Translations under genes and position numbers: made by a program | The notes under the pieces: generated by a model | What the model was told of the DNA's origin: nothing | Seen by the model: only the letters and a program-made list of their open reading frames with translations | Database searches by the model: none | Assembly (NCBI RefSeq): GCF_014873765.1 | Contig: NZ_JADBGG010000015.1 | Location: 40,697-104,696, forward strand | Source of the DNA: Desulfomicrobium macestii | Lineage (GTDB): Bacteria > Desulfobacterota > Desulfovibrionia > Desulfovibrionales > Desulfomicrobiaceae | Length of the DNA stretch: 64,000 nt | Direction of reading: 5' to 3' | In this document: positions 17,194-25,670 of the stretch, piece after piece | Layout of the letters: each line of letters starts with the position of its first letter | How positions within the stretch are numbered: position 1 is the first letter of the stretch

Positions 17194-17619
17194 ATGACAC
17201 TTGAAGCTGGAACCAAAGTACTGGTTCATTACACGGGCACGCTCGACGACGGCACCCAGTTCGATTCCTCCCGGGAGCGCGACCCCCTGGAGATCATCCT
17301 CGGCCAGGACATGGTCATCCCCGGCTTTGAAAAAGCCATCGTCGATCTCGAGCCCGGCCAGAGCGTCACCGTGACCATCCCGGAGGAAGAGGCCTACGGC
17401 CCGCACAACGAGGAAATGGTCATCCGCGTTCCCAAGACGTCCTTCCCCCCGGAGATCGTACCCACCGTCGGCGAACAGCTGGTGCTGCGCTCCCCCGACG
17501 GCAACGAGCTCCCGGCCCTCATCGTCGACGTCGATGACGACGAAGCCACCCTGGACGCCAACCATCCCCTGGCCGGATTCGCCCTGACCTTTGAGATCGA
17601 GCTGGTCAGCGTAGGCTAG
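17194..17619 (+). CDS. SlyD-like FKBP-type peptidyl-prolyl isomerase
   Basis: The 141-residue protein has the SlyD split FKBP fold: VLVHYTGTLDDGTQFDSS (9-26), GQDMVIPGFEKAIVDLEPGQ (37-56), the insert-in-flap region with EEAYGPHNEEMVIRVPKTSF, and NHPLAGFALTFEIELV (123-138). It lacks the His-rich metal-binding tail of E. coli SlyD. It catalyses proline isomerisation and acts as a cytosolic chaperone. The start at 17194 follows CAGGAAAC. Confidence 0.93.
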   Translation: MTLEAGTKVLVHYTGTLDDGTQFDSSRERDPLEIILGQDMVIPGFEKAIVDLEPGQSVTVTIPEEEAYGPHNEEMVIRVPKTSFPPEIVPTVGEQLVLRSPDGNELPALIVDVDDDEATLDANHPLAGFALTFEIELVSVG

Positions 17620-17633
17620 GCGCAGACATTCAA

Positions 17634-17759
17634 GACAAAAGGCATGGGTTCCCGCCTGCGCGCGGGAATGACGTCGAGACAGCACGGCGGGCAACGCCTT
17701 CAAACGGTCCAGAAACGCCATTGTCATTCCCATGAAGACTGGAATCCATGCCTTTTGTC
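17634..17759. repeat. Inverted-repeat element (MITE-like, 126 bp)
   Basis: The ends GACAAAAGGCATGGGTTCC (17634-17652) and GGAATCCATGCCTTTTGTC (17741-17759) are inverted copies with one mismatch. Inside, GGGAATGAC (17664-17672) and GTCATTCCC (17723-17731) form a second inverted pair. The TTCCCGCCTGCGCGCGGGAA core resembles dispersed TTCCCGC...GCGGGAA extragenic repeats of many bacteria. No coding capacity. Confidence 0.75.
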
Positions 17760-17801
17760 AGCATTCTCCCGCCCCACCCGATTCAGACTCCGTCAAAACC
17801 C

Positions 17802-17836
17802 AAAAAAAAGGGATTCCGAGCTTTCCCCGAAATCCC
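17802..17836 (-). terminator. Intrinsic terminator of the RelA/SpoT gene
   Basis: On the minus strand GGGATT (17836-17831) pairs with AATCCC (17815-17810), with two further pairs inside, followed by T8 (17809-17802). Confidence 0.8.
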
Positions 17837-17871
17837 CCGTCCCAGCCGGACAGCCCGGCTTCAACCAGGCC

Positions 17872-20019
17872 TCAACCCGCCGAAGTCCGCGTAACCTCCT
17901 GCACTGCCTCAAGATTCCGCAATTTCTCGATGATGGCGTAAAGCTGGGTCGTGGTCTTGACCTCGATGACGAAATCGAGCTCCGACATCCCGTCCACGGC
18001 GGACGTGAACTTGCCTGAATCGATGTTGATGCCTTCCTTGGCCAAAAGCCCGCTGACCAGACCCAGAACGCCGCGCTCGTTCTTGCAGACGACCTTGATC
18101 CTGGCCGGCAGGGGCTTGGTTTCCTCCTGACCGCCCCAGCTCACGTCAAGCAGGCGTTCGGGCTCCATGTTGGCCACGTTGGGACAGTCCTGGGTGTGAA
18201 CTGTCACCCCGAGGCCCCGGCTGATATAGCCCACAATGGGGTCCCCGGGCAGCGGATTGCAGCACTGGGCATAGCGGATGAGCACCCCGTCGACGCCCTG
18301 GATGCTGATGGAATCGGGATCCTGGGGCTTGGTCTGGGGCGCGGCCGGACCCGTGGGCTTGCGCTCCTCGGTTTTTTGCTCCTCCTTGGGCAGAAGCTTC
18401 CGGAGCACCTGCCGGGCGGTGATGCGTCCATGCCCCACGGCGGAAAAAAGGTCGTCGAGCTGGCGAAAGGAAAACTCCTTGACCACGGGGTCGAAATCGC
18501 CGCTCTTGATGGCCTTGGCCACGTTGATGCCCATGCGGCGACCCTCCTTTTCCAGGAGTTCCTTGGCCAGCGACAGGCTGCGCGCCCGCTCCTCGGTGCC
18601 AATCCAGTGCTTGATGCGCGACCGGGCCTTGCCGGACTTGACGAACTGCAGCCAGTCCCGGCTCGGATTGCGGGAGGCGTCGGTGATGATTTCCACCGTG
18701 TCGCCATTCTTGAGCGGCGTGTTCAGCGGGACGATGCGCCCGTTGACCTTGGCCCCGGCGCAGTGGTTACCGACCTCGGTGTGGATCAGATAAGCGAAAT
18801 CCACGGGCGTCCCGCCTTCGGGCAGCTCCTTGACCTGGCCGCGCGGCGTGAAGACGTAAACCTCGTCCTGGAACAGATCGAGGCTGAGCGTCGACATGAA
18901 ATCCCGGGAGTCCTTCAGGTCTCCCTGCCAGTCCAGGATCTGGCGCAGCCAGCTGAAGCGGTCCGCGTCCTGGGCCTTCTTGCTGCCCCGCTCCTTGTAG
19001 GACCAGTGCGCGGCCACGCCGTTCTCGGCCAGCTGATGCATCTCCTCGGTGCGGATCTGAATCTCGATGCGCTCGCCCTCCGGGCCGATGACCGTCGAGT
19101 GCAGACTCTGGTACATGTTGGCCTTGGGCATGGAGATGTAATCCTTGAACTTGCCCGGCACCGGCCGCCACAGGGAATGCACGAGCCCAAGCACCGTGTA
19201 GCACTCCCGCAGATTATTCACGATGACCCGAAACGCGATCATGTCGAAGATCTGATCCAGGGTCAGCCCGCGCTGTTTCATCTTGTGATAGATGGAATAG
19301 ATGTGCTTGATGCGGCCCTTGACCCGCCCGTTGATCTCGTTTTCGTGCAGGACGTCCTGGATCATGGCGCTGACCTTGTCGATATAGGCCTGGCCCTGAT
19401 CCTGGTAACGATTGATGCCTTCGGATATCTGGGCATACACGTCGGGCTTCATGTACCTCAGGCCATAATTCTCAAGCTGCACCTTGATGCGGTAGAGACC
19501 CAAGCGGTTGGCCAGCGGCGCGTAGATGCCGAGGGTTTCCTGGGCAATGGCGCGCTGCTTGTATTCCTTCTGGAATTCAAGGGTGGATATGTTGTGCAGG
19601 CGGTCGGCGAGCTTGACCAGGATGACCCGGATATCGTCGGCCATGGCCAGGATCATCTTGCGGATGTTTTCGGCCTGGGCCTGCTCCTTGGATTCGAAGT
19701 TCATCTTGCTGATCTTGGTCACGCCCTCGACGATGGCGCCGACCTCGGGCCCGAAAAGCTCGACGATCTGCGGGATGGAGGCTTCGGTGTCCTCCACCGT
19801 GTCGTGCAGCAATCCGGCCACGATGGTTGCCGCATCCAGTCGCAAATCCACAAGAATATTGCTCACTTCCAAAGGATGGGACAGATAGGGCTCGCCGGAA
19901 AGCCGGATCTGCCCGGCATGGGCGGCGGCGGAAAAGACATAGGCCTTCTGGATAAGAGCCACGTCCAGCGGGGAGAGATATGTGGACGCCTGGTCCAGAA
20001 TGTCGGTAATGCGAATCAT
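17872..20019 (-). CDS. relA/spoT: Bifunctional (p)ppGpp synthetase/hydrolase (RelA/SpoT)
   Basis: The 715-residue protein has the full Rsh order. The hydrolase HD domain carries H35, SHPLEVSNIL and HDTVED (72-77). The synthetase domain carries RLHNISTLEF and later YQSLHSTVIGPEGERIEIQIRT. The TGS domain is VYVFTPRGQVKELPEGGTPVDFAYLIHT, a zinc-finger region has YAQCCNPLPGD, and a C-terminal ACT domain follows (about 640-715). The intact HD motif indicates it can hydrolyse as well as make (p)ppGpp, so it probably is the main stringent-response enzyme. It ends at a strong terminator. Confidence 0.96.
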   Translation of the reverse strand: MIRITDILDQASTYLSPLDVALIQKAYVFSAAAHAGQIRLSGEPYLSHPLEVSNILVDLRLDAATIVAGLLHDTVEDTEASIPQIVELFGPEVGAIVEGVTKISKMNFESKEQAQAENIRKMILAMADDIRVILVKLADRLHNISTLEFQKEYKQRAIAQETLGIYAPLANRLGLYRIKVQLENYGLRYMKPDVYAQISEGINRYQDQGQAYIDKVSAMIQDVLHENEINGRVKGRIKHIYSIYHKMKQRGLTLDQIFDMIAFRVIVNNLRECYTVLGLVHSLWRPVPGKFKDYISMPKANMYQSLHSTVIGPEGERIEIQIRTEEMHQLAENGVAAHWSYKERGSKKAQDADRFSWLRQILDWQGDLKDSRDFMSTLSLDLFQDEVYVFTPRGQVKELPEGGTPVDFAYLIHTEVGNHCAGAKVNGRIVPLNTPLKNGDTVEIITDASRNPSRDWLQFVKSGKARSRIKHWIGTEERARSLSLAKELLEKEGRRMGINVAKAIKSGDFDPVVKEFSFRQLDDLFSAVGHGRITARQVLRKLLPKEEQKTEERKPTGPAAPQTKPQDPDSISIQGVDGVLIRYAQCCNPLPGDPIVGYISRGLGVTVHTQDCPNVANMEPERLLDVSWGGQEETKPLPARIKVVCKNERGVLGLVSGLLAKEGINIDSGKFTSAVDGMSELDFVIEVKTTTQLYAIIEKLRNLEAVQEVTRTSAG

Positions 20020-20523
20020 GTTTTTTCCTGTAGGCCCGGGGATATGGAACCAAATCCAGCTTGAAATTGGCCTTCAGACCATAAAATGTCAACTTCTCTT
20101 TGGCGCTCCTCCCTGGAGGCGACCGCAATGGACAAAAGCCCCCCGGGAGCCCTGGCAGGACAATCGCGACGCCGCCTGCGGGGTCGATGGCCAAATTCCA
20201 AAAAACTCCGGCCGAATTTTCGCCAACCTAGGTAGAGATACACATGGATAATCAGTTTAAAAAATGTCATACTGTTTTATCCAATGGACATGTCAATTCC
20301 ACCCTTCCCGGTCCGAATTCTCGCGAGAACTGGGCATGTTAGCGCTCCGCGGATAATCTTCAAAAAGTTCTTTCCCAAATTGTCACAGCTCTTGATAAAG
20401 AATTGTGATTTGTTTAAATGGTTCAATTGTGCCGTGCCGTGCTTCGCATCCAACGCTCCGGAAGTGACGACAGGCCCTGACATATCACCGCCAATAGCGG
20501 TTTTACGGAGATAAACCCAAAAC
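20020..20523. other. 504-bp divergent intergenic region
   Basis: It lies between the RelA/SpoT and SNF2 genes, which diverge. It is richer in A+T than its neighbours in the part near 20200-20440, as expected for promoters. Small frames on both strands have no recognisable features. A candidate promoter facing the SNF2 gene is listed separately. No RNA gene was recognised. Confidence 0.5.
20392..20419 (+). promoter_or_regulatory. Candidate sigma70-type promoter for the SNF2 gene
   Basis: TTGATA (20392-20397) and TTAAAT (20414-20419) are 16 bp apart in an AT-rich stretch about 105 bp before the SNF2-family ATG. Match to consensus is moderate. Confidence 0.4.
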
Positions 20524-23500
20524 ATGTCCCATTCCGACGAAGCACGCATTCAACGCATCGTGCACAACTTTTTGTCTGACAATATTCCCGAACACATCCG
20601 CGACGGGGCCCAATATCTCATCGCCGACGGTGGCATACAAAAAATCGACATCCGCCGCGAAGAGGAATCCTGGGATGTGGAAGGCCAGATCCAGGGCGAT
20701 GATTTCCAGACCTATTCCTCGGAACTGGGCATCAACCTCGACCAGGGCACCGTCCATTCCTACTGCAACTGCCAGGATTCGTTCTCCGGCATCTGTCGCC
20801 ATGTAGCGGCCACGGCCCTGGGCCTTCTCTCCAAGCTCGACGTCAAGCGCGAGGTGGAGTCCCAGCCCATCAAGTCCGAATGGAAACAGAGCTTCCGCTA
20901 TTTCTTTTCCACCGCCCTTGAGCCGGAACCGGGCCATCATTATTTCATTTACCGCTTCTTTGCCGAGACCGGACGGTTGCAGGTTGAATTCTTCCGCGCC
21001 CGACAGAACAAGTCGGGGCTGTCCACGGTCCAGAACCCCGTGACGCTGGAACAGATCATCCGCAACCCGGAATGGTGCGAGATCTCGCCGGAGCTGCCCA
21101 AGGTGGCCGAACAGATCGGCCAGTATCTCGACTATTACGGCCACAGGGTCGAGATTCCCTTCGGGCTCATGACCTGGTTCTTCTGGGCCATCAAGAACGA
21201 ATACTACCAACTGTGGGAAGAATCCGAGCAGCCGGTGCGCATCGAAAGCACGCCCATGCGCCTGCAACTGCGGCCGAAATTCACCGACGAGGGCCTGTCG
21301 TTCGACATCATGCTCGGACGCGAGGGCAAGGTGCCCTTCTCCATCCTGAACCAGAACGTGTCCTTCTACGGCCACCTGCCCCTGTGGGTCTGCCTCAAGC
21401 ACAGCTTCTACCCGGTGCAGACGGGCCTGCGCCCAAGCCTGATCCAGGAGCTGGTGATCTCGCCCCCGATCATCCCGCATGCGGACATTTCCGAATTCCT
21501 GGACCGCGTCTGGACCCAGATTCCGGCCTCGGACCTGCACGGCCAGGAAGAGTTCCTGGAGCGCATGCAGCCCATTTTCGTGCCCGCGAACTACAATCCG
21601 AAGCTCTTCCTGAACGAGGAAGGCAGCCTGCTCACCCTCGAAATACAGAACATCTACGAGACCGAGCACGGCGACATCTCCCTGCCCGGCCCGAACCAGG
21701 ACCTGCAGACCGGCAGCTACCAGTTCGAGGGCAAATCCTTCCTCATCCGCCGCGATCAGGAAGAGGAAGAGGCGCTCCTGACCACGCTCATGGACATGAA
21801 TTTCCAGCCCCGAAGCAGCGCCATGTGGTTCCTGGAGCCCGAAGAGGCCATCACCTTCCTGCTCGATGCCTACCCGAAGCTGGTGGAGGCGTACCGCGTC
21901 TACGGCGAAAAGGATCTGGCCCGCTACAAGGTCCGCCTGACCCCGCCCAACGTGGTGGCCACGGTGGAGACGCAGGAAGAGGACAAATGGTTCAACCTGG
22001 AGATCAACGTCGAGTACGACGACATCTCCGTCCCCATCGACAAGATCTGGAAGGCCTGGACCCAGGGCAAGCGCTATGTGCAGCTCAAGGACGGCTCCTA
22101 CACCAGCCTTCCCGAGTCGTGGCTTGAAAAGCTCGGCCACAAGCTCATCGCCCTTGGCCTTGATCCGGAAAAGCCGCCCAAGAAGCGTTTCGAGAACTTC
22201 GAGGCTCCGGTCCTGGACAAAATCCTCGAAGACATCCCCGAGACCACGTCCGACGGATTCTGGGACACCCTGCGCGACAAGATCAACGACTTCCAGGAGA
22301 TCAAGCAGGTCGAAAAACCCAAGGGCCTGGACGCGACCCTGCGACCCTACCAGTTGCAGGGCGTGAGCTACCTGAACTTTCTGCGCGAATACCACTTCGG
22401 CGGCATCCTGGCCGACGAGATGGGCCTGGGCAAGACCATCCAGACCCTGACCTTCCTGCAGTACATGAAGGAGCAGGGGCACAAGGGCCCCAACCTGATC
22501 ATCGTACCCACCTCGGTTCTGCCCAACTGGGAACGCGAGGCCCAGAAATTCGTGCCGGACATGAAACGTCTGGTCATCTATGGCGCGCGCCGGGAAAACC
22601 TGTTCAAGAAGATCGAGTCCTCGGAACTGATCATCACCACCTACGCCCTGCTGCGCCGGGATTTGGACGAACTTCTCAAATTCGAGTTCAACGCCGTCAT
22701 CCTGGACGAAGCCCAGAACATCAAGAACCCGAACACCATCACCGCCAGAAGCGTGCGCAAGATGCAGGCCCGCTTCCGCCTGTGCCTGTCGGGCACGCCC
22801 ATCGAGAACACGCTGCTTGAGCTGTGGTCCCTGTTCGAATTCCTCATGCCCGGCTTCCTGGGCTCCCAGGCATCCTTCCAGAAGGGTTTCGTCAAGCCCA
22901 TAAAAGACGGCGACGACGACAGCCTCGGCTACCTCAAGGCGCGGGTCAAACCCTTCATCCTGCGCCGGACCAAGAATGAGGTCGCCAAGGATCTGCCGCC
23001 CAAGATCGAGAACATCTACTACTCCGCCCTGCTGGACGATCAGCGCGATCTGTATTCGGCCCTGGCCAAGAAACTCAAGGAACAGGTCCTGCAGGACGTG
23101 GACGAGAAGGGCATCGGCCAGAGCCAGATATCCATTCTCGACGCACTCCTGAAGCTGCGCCAGATCTGCTGCCATCCGAGACTTTTGAAGCTCGACATGC
23201 CCGGCTTCAACGCCAACCTGTCCTCGGGCAAGTTCGAGGCCTTCAAGGACCTTGTCACCTCCATCATCGACGACGGCCACAAGGTGCTCGTCTTCTCGCA
23301 GTTCGTGCAGATGCTGCATATCATCCGCAACTGGCTGCACATGGTCGAGATCCCCTTCTGCTACCTCGACGGCACCTCCAAGGACCGCTTCGAGCAGGTG
23401 GACAAGTTCAACAACACGCCCGAGATCCCCATCTTCCTGATCTCGCTCAAGGCAGGCGGCACGGGCCTCAACCTGACCTCGGCCGACTACGTCATCCACT

Positions 23501-23730
23501 ACGACCCGTGGTGGAACCCGGCCGTGGAAGATCAGGCCACCGACCGCACGCACCGCATCGGCCAGACGCGCCAGGTCTTCGCCTACAAGATGATCTGCGA
23601 GAACACGGTCGAGGAGAAGATCCTGAAGCTTCAGGAATCCAAGAAAGGCATCGCCGACTCCATCATCCCCGGTCAGTCGGCCTGGAAGAGCCTGACCAGG
23701 TCCGACCTGGAAATGCTCTTCGAAATCTAG
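20524..23730 (+). CDS. SWIM zinc-finger SNF2/DEAD-like helicase
   Basis: The 1068-residue protein has an N-terminal SWIM finger (C81, C83, C91, H93: YCNCQDSFSGICRH), a long central region of the bacterial SNF2 type, and a C-terminal SNF2 ATPase. Motif I is LADEMGLGKTIQT (about 625), motif II DEAQN (about 728), motif III LSGTPIEN, and motif VI DQATDRTHRIGQ (about 1003). These translocases remodel nucleoprotein, for example recycling RNA polymerase in the RapA branch. The neighbours give no defence-system context (no methylase or nuclease), so a general DNA/RNA-polymerase role is more likely. AT-rich upstream DNA gives its own promoter. Confidence 0.93.
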   Translation: MSHSDEARIQRIVHNFLSDNIPEHIRDGAQYLIADGGIQKIDIRREEESWDVEGQIQGDDFQTYSSELGINLDQGTVHSYCNCQDSFSGICRHVAATALGLLSKLDVKREVESQPIKSEWKQSFRYFFSTALEPEPGHHYFIYRFFAETGRLQVEFFRARQNKSGLSTVQNPVTLEQIIRNPEWCEISPELPKVAEQIGQYLDYYGHRVEIPFGLMTWFFWAIKNEYYQLWEESEQPVRIESTPMRLQLRPKFTDEGLSFDIMLGREGKVPFSILNQNVSFYGHLPLWVCLKHSFYPVQTGLRPSLIQELVISPPIIPHADISEFLDRVWTQIPASDLHGQEEFLERMQPIFVPANYNPKLFLNEEGSLLTLEIQNIYETEHGDISLPGPNQDLQTGSYQFEGKSFLIRRDQEEEEALLTTLMDMNFQPRSSAMWFLEPEEAITFLLDAYPKLVEAYRVYGEKDLARYKVRLTPPNVVATVETQEEDKWFNLEINVEYDDISVPIDKIWKAWTQGKRYVQLKDGSYTSLPESWLEKLGHKLIALGLDPEKPPKKRFENFEAPVLDKILEDIPETTSDGFWDTLRDKINDFQEIKQVEKPKGLDATLRPYQLQGVSYLNFLREYHFGGILADEMGLGKTIQTLTFLQYMKEQGHKGPNLIIVPTSVLPNWEREAQKFVPDMKRLVIYGARRENLFKKIESSELIITTYALLRRDLDELLKFEFNAVILDEAQNIKNPNTITARSVRKMQARFRLCLSGTPIENTLLELWSLFEFLMPGFLGSQASFQKGFVKPIKDGDDDSLGYLKARVKPFILRRTKNEVAKDLPPKIENIYYSALLDDQRDLYSALAKKLKEQVLQDVDEKGIGQSQISILDALLKLRQICCHPRLLKLDMPGFNANLSSGKFEAFKDLVTSIIDDGHKVLVFSQFVQMLHIIRNWLHMVEIPFCYLDGTSKDRFEQVDKFNNTPEIPIFLISLKAGGTGLNLTSADYVIHYDPWWNPAVEDQATDRTHRIGQTRQVFAYKMICENTVEEKILKLQESKKGIADSIIPGQSAWKSLTRSDLEMLFEI

Positions 23731-23738
23731 ACAACCTG

Positions 23739-23770
23739 AGGGGAAAGGCACGCGTCCTTTCCCCTCTTTT
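23739..23770 (+). terminator. Intrinsic terminator after the SNF2 gene
   Basis: AGGGGAAAGG (23739-23748) pairs with CCTTTCCCCT (23756-23765) around CACGCGT, followed by CTTTT. Confidence 0.85.
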
Positions 23771-23787
23771 CATTCGGGCAAGGCTCC

Positions 23788-24168
23788 ATGGCCCACCTTC
23801 TCGCCGCCAACGCGGTTCTCATCCTGCACCTTCTCTTCATCTGCCTGGTCATGCTCGGCGGCCTGGTCGTGCCCAGATACCCGCGCTTCGCCTTCGTTCA
23901 TGTCCCGGCGGCGATCTGGGGCGTTCTGGTCGAAGCCTTTGGCTGGTATTGTCCGCTGACGGATCTGGAGAACGCCCTGCTGCGCCGGGCGGGAGAGGAG
24001 GGGTATGGCGGAGGATTCGTTGAGCGCTACCTGCTCGCCGTGATCTACCCTGACGGACTGACCCGGGAAACGCAGATGCTGCTGGCCGGGATGGTCGTGC
24101 TGGTCAACGTGGCCGTGTATGGATGGGTGCTGAAGAAAAGATCGAAGCGCAGGCAGGCTCAAAAATGA
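23788..24168 (+). CDS. DUF2784 membrane protein
   Basis: The 126-residue product has three to four predicted membrane helices, with LILHLLFICLVMLGGLVVP first and MLLAGMVVLVNVAVYGWVL last. Between them is the family pattern VHVPAAIWGVLVEAFGWYCPLTDLENALLRRAG and YGGGFVERYLLAVIYPDGLT, matching DUF2784. Function is unknown. It follows the SNF2 terminator, so it has its own promoter or depends on read-through. Convergent with the NlpC/P60 lipoprotein gene, with 4 nt between the stops. Confidence 0.88.
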   Translation: MAHLLAANAVLILHLLFICLVMLGGLVVPRYPRFAFVHVPAAIWGVLVEAFGWYCPLTDLENALLRRAGEEGYGGGFVERYLLAVIYPDGLTRETQMLLAGMVVLVNVAVYGWVLKKRSKRRQAQK

Positions 24169-24172
24169 ACGC

Positions 24173-24694
24173 TCAGGACAGGACGCGCTGGACCCGCCTG
24201 AGTCTCGGCCACCAGTAGGCGTCGAGGGTCGAGAGCGTGACCCCCCGACTCGCCGAGGCGTGTAGAAACGTCCTGTCCGCGACAAGCACGCCGATGTGAT
24301 CACCGCCCTTGTCCGTGAAATACACCAGATCCCCTGGACGCATCTGCCCGGTTTCGACGCGTTGTCCCATCCGGCTCTGATCACGCGAGGTGCGGGGCAG
24401 TTCCACCTGAAACGCCTCCCTGAAAATGGCCTGCATCAGTCCCGAACAATCCACCCCCTGACGGTTGGTGCCGCCGATGCGGTGGCGCACGCCTTTCCAG
24501 GCATTGAACTGGGAAAACAGGATTTCGGAAACCGACTCGTCAGGTCCAGTGGATGAAGAAGGCGGGATCACGGGAGGCTGAATAACGGCCTTGGAAGCGC
24601 AGCCGGATCCAAGCAAAAGCAGGCAGGCAAAGACCATCAAGGACAAAAATGACATCCCGGAACGGAATGATGCATGGCTGTTGCGATCGTTCAT
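24173..24694 (-). CDS. NlpC/P60 lipoprotein, copy 1 (cell-wall hydrolase)
   Basis: The 173-residue protein has a lipoprotein signal (VFACLLLLGSGC) and one NlpC/P60 domain: GVDCSGLMQAIF with the catalytic Cys, LPRTSRDQSRMG, RPGDLVYF and DHIGVLVADRTFLHAS with the catalytic His. It probably cuts peptidoglycan stem peptides at the outer membrane. The start is uncertain: ATG 24694, ATG 24724 and ATG 24655 are all in frame. It is a paralogue of the next gene upstream (24763-25488), and the two are arranged in tandem. Confidence 0.9.
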   Translation of the reverse strand: MNDRNSHASFRSGMSFLSLMVFACLLLLGSGCASKAVIQPPVIPPSSSTGPDESVSEILFSQFNAWKGVRHRIGGTNRQGVDCSGLMQAIFREAFQVELPRTSRDQSRMGQRVETGQMRPGDLVYFTDKGGDHIGVLVADRTFLHASASRGVTLSTLDAYWWPRLRRVQRVLS

Positions 24695-24762
24695 ATGCAC
24701 GCAATTCCCGTACGCTTCCATCATGAGTGCGGCGGGCGGTGGTTCCGCCTTGCGCTCAAGGA

Positions 24763-25488
24763 TCAGCCGCCGCTGCTGGGAAAAGCCGCCACCTGCTGCT
24801 CTTCGTCATCCAGAATGCGACGAACGCGCTTCAAACGCGGATTCCAGTAGTCGTCGAATTTGGACAGAGTCACGCCTTTCTTGCGTGAAGCGTGCAGAAA
24901 CTCGCGCTCATTCACGGCCACGCCTACGTGCCTGCGGCCCCGATCGATGAAATAGAGCAGGTCGCCAGGCTGAATTTGGTCACGCGGCACGGGTTGCCCC
25001 AATTTGGCCTGCTCGCTGGATGTGCGCGGCAAATCCATTTCAAAGGCGTCCTTGAAGACCGCCTGAACCAAGGCCGAACAATCAATCCCGCGGTAGTCCG
25101 TACCGCCCAGACGATAGCGCACTCCGCGCCAATCTTCGTACTGATCCAGAACGATGTCACCGATGGAAGGGACCGGCTCGATTTCGTCCGTATCTGTCAC
25201 GGAAGAGGAATCGGCGGAGTATTCCGAATCCGCCGTGGAGAAATAATCGTTGTCGCGGGAAAAAAGGTTCGAATACTCGAATTCGCGGTGCCTTACAAAA
25301 TCGGCTTCATTACGGAACACGTCCGAATATGCCGAGGAATCCCGTATGGCCGCGGAAACATCCGAAGTGGAATCCACATGCTTGAGCGAACATCCGCCCA
25401 AGAAGCAAAGAACAAAGAAGAAAAGCGCAAATTTGGGCAAAGCCGAAAACTCTCTACGGGGGCCTTGCCCACCTTGCGGAAAATCCAT
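24763..25488 (-). CDS. NlpC/P60 lipoprotein, copy 2 (cell-wall hydrolase)
   Basis: The 241-residue lipoprotein has signal FFFVLCFLGGC, an acidic Ser/Asp-rich linker (about 40-105, low complexity) and a C-terminal NlpC/P60 domain: GIDCSALVQAVF with catalytic Cys, LPRTSSEQAKLG, QPGDLLYF and HVGVAVNEREFLHAS with catalytic His. The domain is clearly related to that of the adjacent copy; the long linker may let it reach through the periplasm. GGGGGA precedes ATG 25488. Three 11-bp repeats sit in its leader. Confidence 0.9.
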   Translation of the reverse strand: MDFPQGGQGPRREFSALPKFALFFFVLCFLGGCSLKHVDSTSDVSAAIRDSSAYSDVFRNEADFVRHREFEYSNLFSRDNDYFSTADSEYSADSSSVTDTDEIEPVPSIGDIVLDQYEDWRGVRYRLGGTDYRGIDCSALVQAVFKDAFEMDLPRTSSEQAKLGQPVPRDQIQPGDLLYFIDRGRRHVGVAVNEREFLHASRKKGVTLSKFDDYWNPRLKRVRRILDDEEQQVAAFPSSGG

Positions 25489-25499
25489 AGCTTATCCCC

Positions 25500-25532
25500 C
25501 TGTACTCATTCTGTACTCACTCTGTACTCATT
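25500..25532 (-). repeat. Three tandem 11-bp repeats in the NlpC/P60 leader
   Basis: CTGTACTCATT, CTGTACTCACT, CTGTACTCATT run head to tail (25500-25532), one helical turn each. They lie 12-44 nt before ATG 25488 on the minus strand, just downstream of a candidate promoter. The spacing suits cooperative protein binding or an RNA element. Confidence 0.75.
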
Positions 25533-25544
25533 TTCAGGGTTTTC

Positions 25545-25571
25545 GGTATACTAAAAATCACCCTACGTCAA
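25545..25571 (-). promoter_or_regulatory. Candidate promoter of the NlpC/P60 pair
   Basis: On the minus strand TTGACG (25571-25566) is followed after 15 nt by TATACC (25550-25545). The spacing is shorter than ideal. Transcription would start just before the 11-bp repeats. Confidence 0.45.
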
Positions 25572-25627
25572 AACACTTGCCCCCGAGTTTACCGCCCGGT
25601 TCTCCCCTTCAGCACCCCGGGCGCGAA

Positions 25628-25658
25628 AGGACGCCGTCCCCAGCGGGGCCGGCGTCCT
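25628..25658 (-). terminator. Hairpin after alanine racemase
   Basis: AGGACGCCG (25628-25636) pairs with CGGCGTCCT (25650-25658), and inner CCCC/GGGG add pairs. On the minus strand only a short TT follows, so it is a plausible but weak terminator. Confidence 0.55.
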
Positions 25659-25670
25659 GAATGAGCGAGG

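Noticed and set aside
18196..20064. 622-codon antisense frame opposite RelA/SpoT
   Set aside because: No motif or ribosome site; the minus-strand protein is a complete Rsh enzyme.
20503..23751. Very long antisense open frame (1082 codons) opposite the SNF2 helicase
   Set aside because: It mirrors the helicase gene base for base; the plus-strand protein has clear SNF2 and SWIM motifs, and the antisense product has none. It is a by-product of GC-rich codon use.
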